Below, in pieces: positions 33,645 through 43,421 of a stretch of 64,000 bases of DNA. A program made the translations under genes and the position numbers. The stretch is from Nitrobacter vulgaris (GTDB taxonomy: Bacteria > Pseudomonadota > Alphaproteobacteria > Rhizobiales > Xanthobacteraceae). How positions within the stretch are numbered: the stretch's first letter is position 1; every line of letters starts with the position of its first letter. The stretch lies in the NCBI RefSeq assembly GCF_002028545.1, contig NZ_MWPQ01000044.1:62001-126000 (forward strand). The letters are read 5' to 3'. The notes beneath the pieces were generated by a model. That model was not told where the DNA came from. It saw nothing but the letters and a program-made list of their open reading frames with translations, and ran no database searches.

Positions 33645-33902
33645 ACCTGCTTCTCCGTGAATGGTCCGACTGCGGGTTATGTCACCCGCCGCAAGAAATG
33701 AAATACGTTATTTGTACCGGCGGCGTCTTCGTTTTCGGGTATGAGGCGGACGATAATCAATCGGCGCCGATCGCAACGTTGATTTCCAGCAAATGCATAC
33801 CGGCGCATTAATATTTGCCATCCAACGTCAACTGCCGATGCGATACGGCGCGGGACAGCGCACCGGCCCTATTTCATGTTTATGCGAATGCAAGGAGCTG
33901 TC
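33645..33902. other. divergent intergenic region without a supported gene
   Basis: These 258 bp lie between ilvA (minus) and the small membrane protein (plus). A locally AT-rich patch (ATTAATATTTGCC, about 33809-33821) may be a promoter element. Nothing else is recognised. Confidence 0.35.
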
Positions 33903-34190
33903 ATGGCCGCTATTGATCCCTTGACCGCCGTGGGTGTCGTACTCGCTACCGCGGCGACCGATGCCGTTTATGTGATGTTCACCTCGGCCGTGGTGGCGCG
34001 ACGGCGCGTTCCGGCGGCGACCTGGAGCAGCATCTGGTACCTGCTCTCGTCCTTCGCCGTGATCAGTTATACCGAGAACTGGGTCTATGTGGCCTTCGCC
34101 GCGGTCGGCTCCTGGCTCGGCGCGTTCGCGACGATCACCTTCCTGCATCGCCCACCGGGCGGACCGCCTGTCGGCGCGTCGGTGGAGTGA
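33903..34190 (+). CDS. small membrane protein of unknown function
   Basis: The protein has 95 aa from MAAIDPLTAVG (ATG 33903); an ATG at 33876 is an alternative. Three hydrophobic stretches are seen: LTAVGVVLATAATDAVYVMF, WSSIWYLLSSFAVISYT, and VYVAFAAVGSWLGAFATITF. The charged loop VVARRRVP follows helix 1, as the positive-inside rule would place it. There are no catalytic motifs. It resembles small inner-membrane proteins recurring in Bradyrhizobiaceae, to my recollection. It lies 139 bp from the convergent dnaE2 3' end. Confidence 0.65.
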   Translation: MAAIDPLTAVGVVLATAATDAVYVMFTSAVVARRRVPAATWSSIWYLLSSFAVISYTENWVYVAFAAVGSWLGAFATITFLHRPPGGPPVGASVE

Positions 34191-34329
34191 GAGGGCACGA
34201 TCAGGCTTGAGGCCGTCATTTGCCGAACTTGAAGCGGAAATCCATAGGGAAATGATGATGCCGAGGTCATAGGCAAGCGAAGCAATGCCGTTCTCCTTCC
34301 GGGCGGCTATGCCCGGCATAACGAATAAC

Positions 34330-37300
34330 TCAATGAAAATCCCGCGAGCGCGGCAGAATGCGCACGTTGCGCGGGTGACGAACTCTCTGTGCCGGATTGT
34401 CGGGGTGTTCGCGGCGGTCGTCGTTGAGCGGCTCGGCCGGTGTGACCGGCGGCGGCAGCGGATGTCTGGGCACGAGCGCATCGTTCGCCAGATGCATCAG
34501 CTCGGTTGAGCGATCGGTCAGCTTGCTTGCGACAAGATGTACGACCTGCTCCGGGCTGCTCTGGATATGGCCCTCCACCTCGATCAGCCGCGCGCCCATC
34601 ACCTCCTTGCGGTAACGCTCCATGATCTTCGGCCACACCACGATATTGGCAATTCCGGTCTCGTCTTCCAGCGTCATGAAGACGACGCCCTTGGCGCTGC
34701 CCGGCCGCTGCCGCACCAGCACCACGCCCGCACACTTGACGCGCCGCCTGTCATTGGCATGGCAAATCTCGGCGCAACTCACCAGGCGCTCACGGGTGAA
34801 CATCGCGCGCAGGAATTCCATCGGATGCCCCTTCACCGATAATCGAATGGTCTGGTAATCGGCAACCACCTGCTCCGGCAGCGGCATCACGGGCAGCGGC
34901 GCGGCATGTTCGTCCGGCAACTCGCGCGCGACGGCACTTTCGAACAATGGCAGTGGTATGTCATCCGGCAGTCGGCGCACCGCCCACAGCGCCGCACGGC
35001 GGTCGAGCCCGAGCGAACGAAAAGCATCGGCATCGGCCAACAGGATCAACGCGCGCTTTGGCAGTTTGGTGTCGCGGGCAAAATCCTCAATGGAGGCGAA
35101 CGAACAACGTTGACGCGCGGCGACGATACGCTCTCCCCAGTCGTCTAACTCGTTATTCCGGGACCGAATCTTGTCTCGTTTCAAATACTCCTCATCCCTA
35201 TCAACCCACTTGAATCCGTCGATCTGACGGAATCCGAGCCGCACCGCGTGATGCGCGCCCACACACTCTTCCAGAGTGTTCTGCGAATGGCTGAACGAGA
35301 CGTCGATCGGCCGCACCTCGACGCCGTTCTTGCGGGCATCGCCGACGATCTGCGCCGGTGCGTAAAAGCCCATCGGCTGCGAATTCAATAGACCGCAGCA
35401 AAACGCGTCGGGATGGAAACACTTCAGCCATGACGAGACATAGACGAGCTGCGCGAAGCTCGCCGCGTGGCTCTCGGGGAAACCGTAAGACCCGAATCCC
35501 TTAATCTGTTCGAAACAATTTCTCGCAAATACCGGATCGTAGCCGCGCGCAATCATGCTGCCGACCATCTTCTCCTGAAAGGAGCCAATGGTCCCCACAT
35601 TGCGGAATGTCGCCATGGCGCGACGCAGGCCATTAGCTTCCTCAGATGTGAACTTCGCGGCTTCGATGGCGATCCGCATCGCCTGCTCCTGAAACAACGG
35701 CACGCCGAGCGTCTTGTGCAGCACGTTGCGCAGTTCATTCCTGTCGCCACCCTTCGGATAGGGATAGTCGATATCCTCCGGCTTCATGGCTCGCCGTTTC
35801 AAATAGGGATGCACCATGTCGCCCTGGATCGGCCCGGGACGGACGATGGCGACCTCGATGACGAGATCATAGAATGTGCGCGGCTTCAGCCGCGGCAGCA
35901 TGTTCATCTGGGCACGACTTTCGACCTGGAACACGCCGAGGGATTCGCCTCGCTGCAACATCTGATAGACTTCGTCGTCGTCCCTCGACTTAATGTCCGC
36001 CAGCTCGTAACGCCTCCCCTTGTGCTCGGCGATCAGATCAAAGCATTTGCGGATGCAAGTCAGCATGCCGAGCGCGAGCACGTCGACCTTCATCATCCGC
36101 ATGGCGTCGACATCGTCCTTGTCCCACTCGATAAAGGTGCGATCGTCCATCGCGGCATTACCGATCGGCACATAGGTGTCGAGCCGATCCTGCGTCAGCA
36201 CATAGCCGCCGACGTGCTGCGATAGATGACGCGGAAATCCGATCAACTCGGTGGCAAGCGCAATGGCGCGGCGCACCATCGGGTTTTGTGGATCGAACCC
36301 AGCCTGCCTGATCTGCATGTCGCTGACATCATCGCCCCAGCTCCCCCACACCGTGTCGGCGAGCGCCGCCGTGACATCCTCGGTCAGCCCCAGCACCTTT
36401 CCGACATCGCGGATGGCGCTGCGCGGCCGATAATGAATGACGGTGGCGATGATCGCGGCGCGATGGCGGCCATAGCGGCGATAGACATACTGCATCACCT
36501 CCTCGCGGCGCGAATGCTCGAAATCGACGTCGATGTCCGGAGGCTCCAGCCGCTCTTTCGAGATGAACCGTTCGAACAGAAGATCGGTCTCAGCCGGATT
36601 AACCGCGGTGATGCCGAGCACATAGCACACGGCCGAATTCGCCGCCGAGCCTCGGCCCTGGCACAGAATGTTCTGACTGCGCGCCCACTGCACGATGTCA
36701 TGCACGGTGAGAAAGTAATGCGCGTATTTAAGTTCGGCGATCAGGTTGAGTTCCTTGCGCAGCACCGCACGCAATTTGTCGTCCGACCCTTCCGGGAAAT
36801 ATCTTGCGACACCAGCCCAAGTCAGGTCCTCGAGATGACGCTGCGCGGTCTTGCCAGGCGGCACCGGCTCGTCGGGATACTGATATTTGAGCTGGTCGAG
36901 GGTGAATGCGATGCGCGATGCGAACGCCACCGTTTCGGCGATCGCTTCCGGGAGATCACGAAACAGCCGCGCCATCTCATGCGCCGGCTTCAGATACCGT
37001 TCGGCATTAAATTCAAGCTTTCGCCCGACGGTATCGATCGTGATCTTTTCACGAATGCAGGTGAGGACATCCTGCAACGGACGGCGTGCAGGGTGATGGT
37101 ACAGCACCTCGTTGGTCGCAAGCAGCGGCACGCGGGCGGCGGCCGCGATCCGCTGCAATCGCTGCAAACGGCGCCGGTCGTCACCGCGATAGAGCAGACT
37201 TACCGCGAGCCAGACGCCGTCCGCGCGACTCTGCCGCAACCGGTCCAGCACCTTCAGGACTTTCGTCGTTTCAAAACGATGCTGCAAAGTCAGCACGAGA

Positions 37301-37692
37301 AGCTGGCCTTCGGAAAACTCCAGCAGATCATCCAGCCTCAGATGGCATTCGCCTTTCTCCGCCGCCCGCTTGCCGCGGGTCAACAACCGACAGAGCCGGC
37401 CATAGGCGTTGCGATCACTGGGATAGACAAGAATGTCCGGCGTCCCATCGATGAAAACGAGACGCGATCCGATCAGCAGCCGCGGCTTATAACGAACCTC
37501 GGGGTTTCCCAGCTCCGTATAGGCGCGCACCACCCCCGCCAGCGTGTTGCGATCGGCGATACCGATGACGGGCAGCCGCAGCTCGCTCGCCTGATGCACA
37601 TATTCTTGCGGGTGCGACCCGCCGTGCAGAAACGAGAAATTGGTCACGATGCCGATTTCGGCATAAGACGGGATGTCGCGCGGATGCTTCAT
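34330..37692 (-). CDS. dnaE2: error-prone DNA polymerase III alpha subunit DnaE2
   Basis: The 1120-aa C-family polymerase carries out mutagenic translesion synthesis with ImuA and ImuB. The N-terminal PHP domain (AEIGIVTNFSFLHGGSHPQEYV) is followed by the palm, with the catalytic Asp region in CQGRGSAANSAVCYVLGITAV and PPDIDVDFEHSRREEVMQYV. Fingers, the HhH motif (YGFPESHAASFAQLVY) and a C-terminal OB domain follow. The start at 37692 overlaps the imuB stop by ATGA. An upstream in-frame start at 37716 is within imuB. The cassette is under an SOS box at 40064-40078. Confidence 0.96.
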   Translation of the reverse strand: MKHPRDIPSYAEIGIVTNFSFLHGGSHPQEYVHQASELRLPVIGIADRNTLAGVVRAYTELGNPEVRYKPRLLIGSRLVFIDGTPDILVYPSDRNAYGRLCRLLTRGKRAAEKGECHLRLDDLLEFSEGQLLVLTLQHRFETTKVLKVLDRLRQSRADGVWLAVSLLYRGDDRRRLQRLQRIAAAARVPLLATNEVLYHHPARRPLQDVLTCIREKITIDTVGRKLEFNAERYLKPAHEMARLFRDLPEAIAETVAFASRIAFTLDQLKYQYPDEPVPPGKTAQRHLEDLTWAGVARYFPEGSDDKLRAVLRKELNLIAELKYAHYFLTVHDIVQWARSQNILCQGRGSAANSAVCYVLGITAVNPAETDLLFERFISKERLEPPDIDVDFEHSRREEVMQYVYRRYGRHRAAIIATVIHYRPRSAIRDVGKVLGLTEDVTAALADTVWGSWGDDVSDMQIRQAGFDPQNPMVRRAIALATELIGFPRHLSQHVGGYVLTQDRLDTYVPIGNAAMDDRTFIEWDKDDVDAMRMMKVDVLALGMLTCIRKCFDLIAEHKGRRYELADIKSRDDDEVYQMLQRGESLGVFQVESRAQMNMLPRLKPRTFYDLVIEVAIVRPGPIQGDMVHPYLKRRAMKPEDIDYPYPKGGDRNELRNVLHKTLGVPLFQEQAMRIAIEAAKFTSEEANGLRRAMATFRNVGTIGSFQEKMVGSMIARGYDPVFARNCFEQIKGFGSYGFPESHAASFAQLVYVSSWLKCFHPDAFCCGLLNSQPMGFYAPAQIVGDARKNGVEVRPIDVSFSHSQNTLEECVGAHHAVRLGFRQIDGFKWVDRDEEYLKRDKIRSRNNELDDWGERIVAARQRCSFASIEDFARDTKLPKRALILLADADAFRSLGLDRRAALWAVRRLPDDIPLPLFESAVARELPDEHAAPLPVMPLPEQVVADYQTIRLSVKGHPMEFLRAMFTRERLVSCAEICHANDRRRVKCAGVVLVRQRPGSAKGVVFMTLEDETGIANIVVWPKIMERYRKEVMGARLIEVEGHIQSSPEQVVHLVASKLTDRSTELMHLANDALVPRHPLPPPVTPAEPLNDDRREHPDNPAQRVRHPRNVRILPRSRDFH

Positions 37693-39296
37693 GCGAACAG
37701 CCCGTGGACAAACCATTTTGGCGGTACGGTATCGTCGTTCTCAGCCGCTTCATAAAGACCGTCGCGATAGAGCCAGAACCGCAATCCGCTTTCATCCTCG
37801 ACGCGAAAGTAATCCCGCGTCGGCCTTGCCTCCTGCGTCCGCCACCACTCCATCGCAATGCGCTCGGGACCTTCGGCACGAACCACCGTATGAGTGACAC
37901 GCCGCCAGATGAAATGACGCGGTGGCTTGTCCGGCACCTCCGCCAACTTCACCTCGATCGGCTCCGGTCGCGCAAACATCCGCAACGGCCGGAGCGGCGG
38001 CTCGTTCCCGATACGTGCGGGCCACTCGGCGCGCATGGCCGTCACGAGATGCTGTTGCGCCGGTAATGAGAGAGCCTCGCGTTCGGGAATATGCGTATCC
38101 TGTGGCAGATGCACGACGACGCGATGGCTGCCGATGCGCGCGGCAATGCGGTCGATCAGCGCCGACACTTCGTCATTGTCCTGAACATGCGTATCGAGCT
38201 CGCGCTGCTCCTGCACAACCGACTCGGTTCGCACTGCGGACAGCCGCACCAGATCGAAGCCGAAACCAGGATCGAGCGGATCGATCAGCGCATCGAGCCG
38301 CTCGCGGAACAGGCGATCGACGATTTCGCCGCGCGCGACGGGGCGGCCGGTCTCCACTGCGATGACTCGCACCGCGCCGTCGGTGCGGAAAAAACTCGCT
38401 TCCAGATGCCGCGCGCCCTTGCCATGCTTTTCCATCGCGGCGATGAGTGTGCGCGCAAGACCTGCCAGCGTCATCGCGATTGCGCCGTCGGTGGTGATCG
38501 GCTCGGCAAACCGCTTCTCGACGATATAATCCGGCGGCGGCTTGCGTGGATTAATTGGCATATCGCCTTGCCCCAGCGCCTGTTCCAGGAGCGCTGTGAA
38601 AGCGACACCAAAACGCGCGGCGATCTCGTGGCGGCCGCGTGCAGCGACATCGCCGATGGTTTTCAACCCGGCACGGCGCAGCCCGCGCGTGGTCGCATCA
38701 TCCGCCCCCAGCGTGAACACCGGCAGCGGCGCAACAGCTTCCAGCTCCGCGCCAGGCGCGACAATCCGGCCATGGGCATGGCGCGTCAACGCTCGCGCGC
38801 AGACCGGCGTGCCTGCGATCGCCGCGCTCACAACAAAGCCACGTCGCCTCAGCGCGTCGCACAGCGCATTCATCAGCGCGGCCTCGCCGCCGAACAGATG
38901 CGCGCAGCCGGTAATGTCGAGCAGCAGACCGTGCGGCGGATCGAGCGCCACCAGCGGCGTGAAGCGGTCGCACCAGTCGGCGATGCCGTTCAATGTTTGC
39001 TCGTCCGCAATCTCGTCAGCATCGAACACGTCGATGTCGGGACAGATCGCACGGGCATTGGCCAGCGGCAGCCCGACCGCAAGGCCAAGACGTGCAGCCA
39101 CATCATCCAGCGCGGTGATGACCAGCGCGTTGTTTTGTTTGGCAACGACGATATGGGGCGACTTTCCCTTTGTCTTTGCCGCGCCAGATTGTGACCCTCC
39201 TGCTTCAGCCGGCACGCCGGAGCGCAATAACTCGCGCCGGATGCGGTCGGTCGGCAGCCGCGGCAGCCACAGGCTGAGGATGCGTCTCGGAGTCAT
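37689..39296 (-). CDS. imuB: ImuB, Y-family polymerase homologue
   Basis: The protein has 535 aa from MTPRRILSLWLPRLPTDRI (ATG 39296). ImuB is a catalytically inactive Y-family relative that links DnaE2 to the beta clamp and ImuA. The palm-like LVALDPPHGLLLDITGCAHLFGG and the HhH segment LRRAGLKTIGDVAARGRHEIAARFG (residues about 115-235) are typical. A likely clamp-binding region follows in the middle and a C-terminal tail carries RHFIWRRVTH. The start lies 92 bp inside imuA in another frame, and its stop overlaps dnaE2. This is a fixed arrangement in SOS mutagenesis cassettes. Confidence 0.94.
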   Translation of the reverse strand: MTPRRILSLWLPRLPTDRIRRELLRSGVPAEAGGSQSGAAKTKGKSPHIVVAKQNNALVITALDDVAARLGLAVGLPLANARAICPDIDVFDADEIADEQTLNGIADWCDRFTPLVALDPPHGLLLDITGCAHLFGGEAALMNALCDALRRRGFVVSAAIAGTPVCARALTRHAHGRIVAPGAELEAVAPLPVFTLGADDATTRGLRRAGLKTIGDVAARGRHEIAARFGVAFTALLEQALGQGDMPINPRKPPPDYIVEKRFAEPITTDGAIAMTLAGLARTLIAAMEKHGKGARHLEASFFRTDGAVRVIAVETGRPVARGEIVDRLFRERLDALIDPLDPGFGFDLVRLSAVRTESVVQEQRELDTHVQDNDEVSALIDRIAARIGSHRVVVHLPQDTHIPEREALSLPAQQHLVTAMRAEWPARIGNEPPLRPLRMFARPEPIEVKLAEVPDKPPRHFIWRRVTHTVVRAEGPERIAMEWWRTQEARPTRDYFRVEDESGLRFWLYRDGLYEAAENDDTVPPKWFVHGLFA

Positions 39297-40017
39297 GGAA
39301 CGAGACGTCACGGAAGAGGCACTCATCACATTTCCACTCCATGATCCATTGGCCGGTCTGGCCATGACGATTACGGACAAGCCGCGTTTCGAGCATGGGG
39401 GCGCCCCACGCCTGCCATGCCGCGCCTGGCGGCGAGCGCGCCGGGCGCACGATCCACCGTGTCTCCGCCGTCGAAGGCAGCGGGCTTGCCGCCACCCGTA
39501 GCAGCAGCCCGGTAACGCCGGAGGCCCGCGCCGCCAGCGTCAGCCTGCGGCTGGCGACGAGATCGAACAGACGCGTCTCCCCCCAAATCTCGATGACCAC
39601 GGCACCGAGCGCATCGCAGGCCAGCGCATCGGCCGCTGTCCGCAACGTGCTCTCCACATCCGGCGCATGGACCGTCACCAAAAGACAGGGGTCGAGGCCG
39701 ATCTCCCGCCATCCACGCATCGACAGCGCACCGGATTCCCGCGCGGCAAAATCCTGCCGCACCCAGAGCAGCGGCCGATCCTTGCCGACACGCTGCGCAA
39801 GACCTGCGATGAACCCTGTTGCCGCCGTGCTATGCCGCCCCTCCGCGAACACCTCATGCACGGCGCCCTGCGCAAGCCCGCCCTGCAGCACGGCATCCGC
39901 CTCGCCATGACCGAGCGCCACCCGGTCCGGCATTCCGCCCCCGTGATCGGTCTCGATGCGCGCGATGCGGTCACGCAGGCGCGCAAGCTTCCCTGCGCTG
40001 CTTCCGGTTCCAGGCAT
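39205..40017 (-). CDS. imuA: ImuA, RecA-like SOS mutagenesis protein
   Basis: The protein has 270 aa from MPGTGSSAGK (ATG 40017; 40023 is two codons longer). It resembles a shortened RecA/SulA-type ATPase: VALGHGEADAVLQGGLAQGAVHEVFAEG (about 34-61) and LLWVRQDFAARESG are seen, with no perfect Walker A. It is required for DnaE2-dependent mutagenesis in alphaproteobacteria such as Caulobacter. It is the first gene of the cassette, with a LexA box 47-61 bp upstream. The 3' end overlaps imuB by 92 bp. Confidence 0.92.
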   Translation of the reverse strand: MPGTGSSAGKLARLRDRIARIETDHGGGMPDRVALGHGEADAVLQGGLAQGAVHEVFAEGRHSTAATGFIAGLAQRVGKDRPLLWVRQDFAARESGALSMRGWREIGLDPCLLVTVHAPDVESTLRTAADALACDALGAVVIEIWGETRLFDLVASRRLTLAARASGVTGLLLRVAASPLPSTAETRWIVRPARSPPGAAWQAWGAPMLETRLVRNRHGQTGQWIMEWKCDECLFRDVSFHDSETHPQPVAAAAADRPHPARVIALRRAG

Positions 40018-40063
40018 GATCAAAAATCCGTCCGTGACATCAGAGCCGATGACAAGCCTGAGT

Positions 40064-40078
40064 GTTCACTATATGTTC
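40064..40078. promoter_or_regulatory. LexA (SOS) box of the imuA-imuB-dnaE2 operon
   Basis: GTTC (40064-40067), seven bases ACTATAT, then GTTC (40075-40078) is an exact match to the alphaproteobacterial LexA site GTTC-N7-GTTC. It lies 47 bp upstream of imuA and 6 bp before the remnant start of the udgX pseudogene on the other strand, so one site may serve both sides. Confidence 0.92.
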
Positions 40079-40084
40079 TAGTAA

Positions 40085-40622
40085 ATGTCGGCCAAAGCCA
40101 AGAGTCAACCAGGACTTTCCGGCGATGCTTTCGCCAAGATCGCCAACCTCGTTTTTGTTTGTGAAACCAAAGGATTGGAGAGCCATGGAGCTGCGGCACA
40201 GATGCTTGACCGCGCACTCAAGGAAGCCGGAATCGACCGCAAGAAGGTTTACGTTACCAATACCGTGAAGCACTTCAAGTTCGTGCCGCGCGGCAAGATC
40301 AGACTGCACCAGAAGCCGAACACGCCGGAAATCAGGGCGTGCCGCCAATGGTATGAGCGTGAGCTGGCGGCAATCAATCCGGCCGCTGGTGGTGGCGATG
40401 GGCACGACCGCGGCGCAAAGCGTATTCGGCAAAATCACGCCAATCAACAAATCACGTGGACGGCTGATCGACATGGCCGACGGACGCAAGGCGCTGGTGA
40501 CGGTGCATCCGTCCTATCTGCTGCGGCTGCCGGATCAGGACGCCAGAGCCCGCGAATATGAGCGCTTTGTCGGCGATCTGAAAATTGCCGCGACACAACT
40601 GCAGCGCGACAAGGCGGCGTGA
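40085..40622 (+). pseudogene. decayed UdgX-type uracil-DNA glycosylase gene
   Basis: Two plus-strand frames together match UdgX. The first (from 40085) holds MLDRALKEAGIDRKKVYVTNTVKHF, then KFVPRGKIRLHQKP, the region of the UdgX active-site loop. The second (to 40622) holds PLVVAMGTTAAQSVFGK and the conserved VTVHPSYLLRL. The frame shifts near 40370-40385. The N-terminal GEQPGD/FVGPAG motifs are missing or altered: LVFVCETKGLESHGAAAQML looks like FVGEQPGD...GPAGQML with a small internal deletion. In UdgX these motifs bind the iron-sulfur cluster region and the base, so activity is very unlikely. Confidence 0.8.
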
Positions 40623-40666
40623 TGGCCGCTTGTAGCGTCGCGTAGCAAGTTCTGTGTGCAAAGCAC

Positions 40667-41836
40667 TTATGCCGCCAGCGTGGTCTCGACCAGCCTGATC
40701 CAGTACGACGTGCCGTACACGATGGCGTCATCGTTGAAGTTGTAAGCGGGATGATGCAGGCCCGCGCTATCGCCATTGCCGATGAAGATGAAGGCGCCGG
40801 GCCGCGCTTCCAGCATATAGGCGAAATCCTCCGCGCCCATCATCGGCGGCGTCCCGTGTACATTGTTATCGCCAGCAATCTCTTTCGCGATCCTGATCGC
40901 GGTATCTGTCTGCTCGGGGTGATTCACCGTGACCGGATAGCCGCGCCTGAATTTGACATGGATCCTGGCGCCGGTCGTCAGCGCCACGCCGGCGGCGACC
41001 TCTCGAATCCGTTTTTCCATCAAGTCGCGAATATCCGCCCTCAGGGTGCGGACCGTTCCGCGCAGCTCGGCCGTTTGGGGAATGACGTTGCTGGTACTGC
41101 CGGCGTGGAACTCACATACGGAAATCACCGCCGATTCCAACGGATCGACATTGCGCGACACGATCGATTGCAGGGCAACGACAAGCTGCGAGCCGGCCAG
41201 CACCGGATCAATACAGAGATGCGGACGCGCGGCGTGGCCGCCGTGGCCCTCGATCCTGAAATCGACGCTGTCGGTCGCCGCCATGATAGGCCCCGGCCGG
41301 ATGGAGAAGGCGCCGAGCGGCAGTCCAGGATTGTTGTGCATGCCATAGACCTGATCGATCCTGAAACGATCCATCAGCCCGTCCTTGATCATCGCCGCAG
41401 CACCTGCGCCGCCCTCTTCCGCCGGCTGAAAGATCACAACCGCCTCGCCGGCGAAATTCCGCGTCTCCGCGAGATAACGCGCGGCACCGAGCAACATCGC
41501 CGTATGGCCGTCATGGCCGCAGGCATGCATCTTGCCAGCTGTCTTCGAGGCGTAAGGTAAATCGGTTTCCTCTTGAATTGGCAGCGCGTCCATATCGGCA
41601 CGCAGACCGATCACCTTGACTTCCCCGCCACCGGGGCGTCTGCCCTTGATGACGCCGACGACGCCGGTCCTGCCGAGCCCGGTCACGATCTCGTCGCAGC
41701 CGAATTCCCGCAAGCGGTCGGCCACGAACGCGGCGGTGCGAGGAACGTCGTACAGAAGCTCCGGCTGCGCGTGGATATCCCTGCGCCAGCCAGCGATTTC
41801 GGATTGCAGATCGGCAACGCGGTTGACGATAGGCAT
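40667..41836 (-). CDS. M20 family amidohydrolase (hippurate hydrolase type)
   Basis: The 389-aa protein belongs to the M20D group (hippurate hydrolase, IAA-amino acid hydrolase, N-acyl-amino acid deacylase). Features are RRDIHAQPELLYD, GLRADMDALPI, MHACGHDGHTAML, FQPAEEGGAGAAAMI and the C-terminal MGAEDFAYML. The metal-bridging Cys (HACGHDG) is present, as in active members. It is cytoplasmic. It lies 60 bp downstream of hpnO on the same strand, and no link to hopanoids is known. The substrate is unresolved. Confidence 0.9.
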   Translation of the reverse strand: MPIVNRVADLQSEIAGWRRDIHAQPELLYDVPRTAAFVADRLREFGCDEIVTGLGRTGVVGVIKGRRPGGGEVKVIGLRADMDALPIQEETDLPYASKTAGKMHACGHDGHTAMLLGAARYLAETRNFAGEAVVIFQPAEEGGAGAAAMIKDGLMDRFRIDQVYGMHNNPGLPLGAFSIRPGPIMAATDSVDFRIEGHGGHAARPHLCIDPVLAGSQLVVALQSIVSRNVDPLESAVISVCEFHAGSTSNVIPQTAELRGTVRTLRADIRDLMEKRIREVAAGVALTTGARIHVKFRRGYPVTVNHPEQTDTAIRIAKEIAGDNNVHGTPPMMGAEDFAYMLEARPGAFIFIGNGDSAGLHHPAYNFNDDAIVYGTSYWIRLVETTLAA

Positions 41837-41896
41837 TTTGTTTCCGATCGGGTTGCGAGGATCTTCGCTAAAGCATTTTCAGCCGACGAAAGGGCG

Positions 41897-43288
41897 TCAC
41901 GCCGACTTGCGAACGGCATTATCCATCAAAGTCTTGCCGAGTGACCAGATCGCGCCCGGAACCTGGTGGCTTGCGGCAATGACGCTGTCGAATGAGGTCT
42001 CGATCCACTTGCAATCTTCATCATTGATGATGAGCGGCGGCAGCAGCTTGATCGTATGGCTGCCGTGACCGGCGACCTGGGTGAGTATCTTGTGATCCTT
42101 GAACAACGGCACGGTGATAAGCTGGCAGAACAGGCCCTTGTTGGCAGTCTCCAGCAGATTCCACGATGCCCTCAGTCGCAGCGATTTCGGCGGCCCGAAC
42201 TCAACGCCGATCATCAGGCCCTTGCCGCGGACCTCCTTCAGAAGCTCGTAACCCGGCACCATGCGGTTGAGCGCCAATTGCAATTCCGCGCCGCGCCGCG
42301 CCGCATTCTCGACCAGTTTCTCGGCCTTCAGCACTTCAAGCGTGGCGATGCCTGCCGCCATCGCGAGATCGTTTTTGGCGAACGTCGAGCCGTGCACGAC
42401 GGCGCGATCCATCCGGTTGAATATTTTGTCGAAGATGTGCTTCCGGGTCAGCACCACGCCGATCGGCACATGACCGCCGGACAACGCCTTCGCCAGCAGC
42501 ACCATATCCGGCTCGACGTTCCAGTGCTCGACGGCCAGAAACCGTCCGGTCCGGCCGATGCCGGTTTGAATCTCATCCGCCACGAACAGCGTGCCATATT
42601 TCCGACACAGCGCGGCAGCTCCCGGCAGGAATTCATCGGTGGGCATGTTGACGCCCTTGCCCTGGATCGGCTCGACGATGAAGGCCGCGATCTGGCGCGA
42701 CGACAACGTTTGCTCCAGCGCGGCGAGATCGTTAAAGGGAATCACTTTGCAATCGGGCAGCAGCGGCTCGAATCCGCCGCGGAAATTCTTGTCGTCTGTC
42801 AGCGAGAGCGCGCCATAGGTCAGTCCGTGGTAGCCGTGATCGCAGTAAACAATGCCCGTCCGTCCGGTGGCGACACGCGCGAATTTGATGGCGGCCTCGA
42901 CGCTTTCCGCTCCGGAATTCGCAAAAAAGACCTTGTCGAGGTAGGGAACGTGAACGAGCAGCCGCTCAGCCAAAACACCGGCCAGCGTGGAGACATCCAT
43001 TTGCACAAGGTTGGGGAGATCACTGTCGAGGACGCCTTTCAGGGCATTCCGCAACACAGGATGGTTCCGACCAATCGCAAAAACGCCAAATCCGCTCAAT
43101 AGATCAAGGTAACGTGCGCCCTCGCGATCGACCAGATATTGGCCCTGCCCACTTTGGAAACCAACGTCGTAGCCGATGGTCTTCAGAACCCTGACAAGCT
43201 GTTCATTGAGGTGGCGGACATGCATTGCGCTGCGCTGCGCCTGCCGTTCCACAAACATCTCGGAAACGTCTAGATTTGGATATAGCAT
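41897..43288 (-). CDS. hpnO: hopanoid-associated class III aminotransferase
   Basis: This is a 463-aa PLP aminotransferase of the acetylornithine/aspartate aminotransferase family. Key segments are YLDLLSGFGVFAIGRNHP, VFFANSGAESVEAAIKFAR (PLP phosphate), the metal-independent VEPIQGKGVN, LFVADEIQTGIGRTG, and the PLP lysine in MVLLAKALSGGHVPIGVVL. HpnO converts bacteriohopane aldehyde-type precursors to 35-aminobacteriohopanetriol in Rhodopseudomonas. Placement between the mutasome and hpnN, next to a full hopanoid locus, supports this call. Family membership alone would not settle the substrate. Confidence 0.82.
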   Translation of the reverse strand: MLYPNLDVSEMFVERQAQRSAMHVRHLNEQLVRVLKTIGYDVGFQSGQGQYLVDREGARYLDLLSGFGVFAIGRNHPVLRNALKGVLDSDLPNLVQMDVSTLAGVLAERLLVHVPYLDKVFFANSGAESVEAAIKFARVATGRTGIVYCDHGYHGLTYGALSLTDDKNFRGGFEPLLPDCKVIPFNDLAALEQTLSSRQIAAFIVEPIQGKGVNMPTDEFLPGAAALCRKYGTLFVADEIQTGIGRTGRFLAVEHWNVEPDMVLLAKALSGGHVPIGVVLTRKHIFDKIFNRMDRAVVHGSTFAKNDLAMAAGIATLEVLKAEKLVENAARRGAELQLALNRMVPGYELLKEVRGKGLMIGVEFGPPKSLRLRASWNLLETANKGLFCQLITVPLFKDHKILTQVAGHGSHTIKLLPPLIINDEDCKWIETSFDSVIAASHQVPGAIWSLGKTLMDNAVRKSA

Positions 43289-43421
43289 CCGCTACATAGT
43301 TCGGTTGATGGTCGCTTCGTCAACTGAAAAGCACGAACACGGTATTTGACTTTGTCAGTGATCCCCAGCCCTTCTACTTAAGCACAGGCTTGAAAACATG
43401 TTGCAGCGCCCAGGACACACC

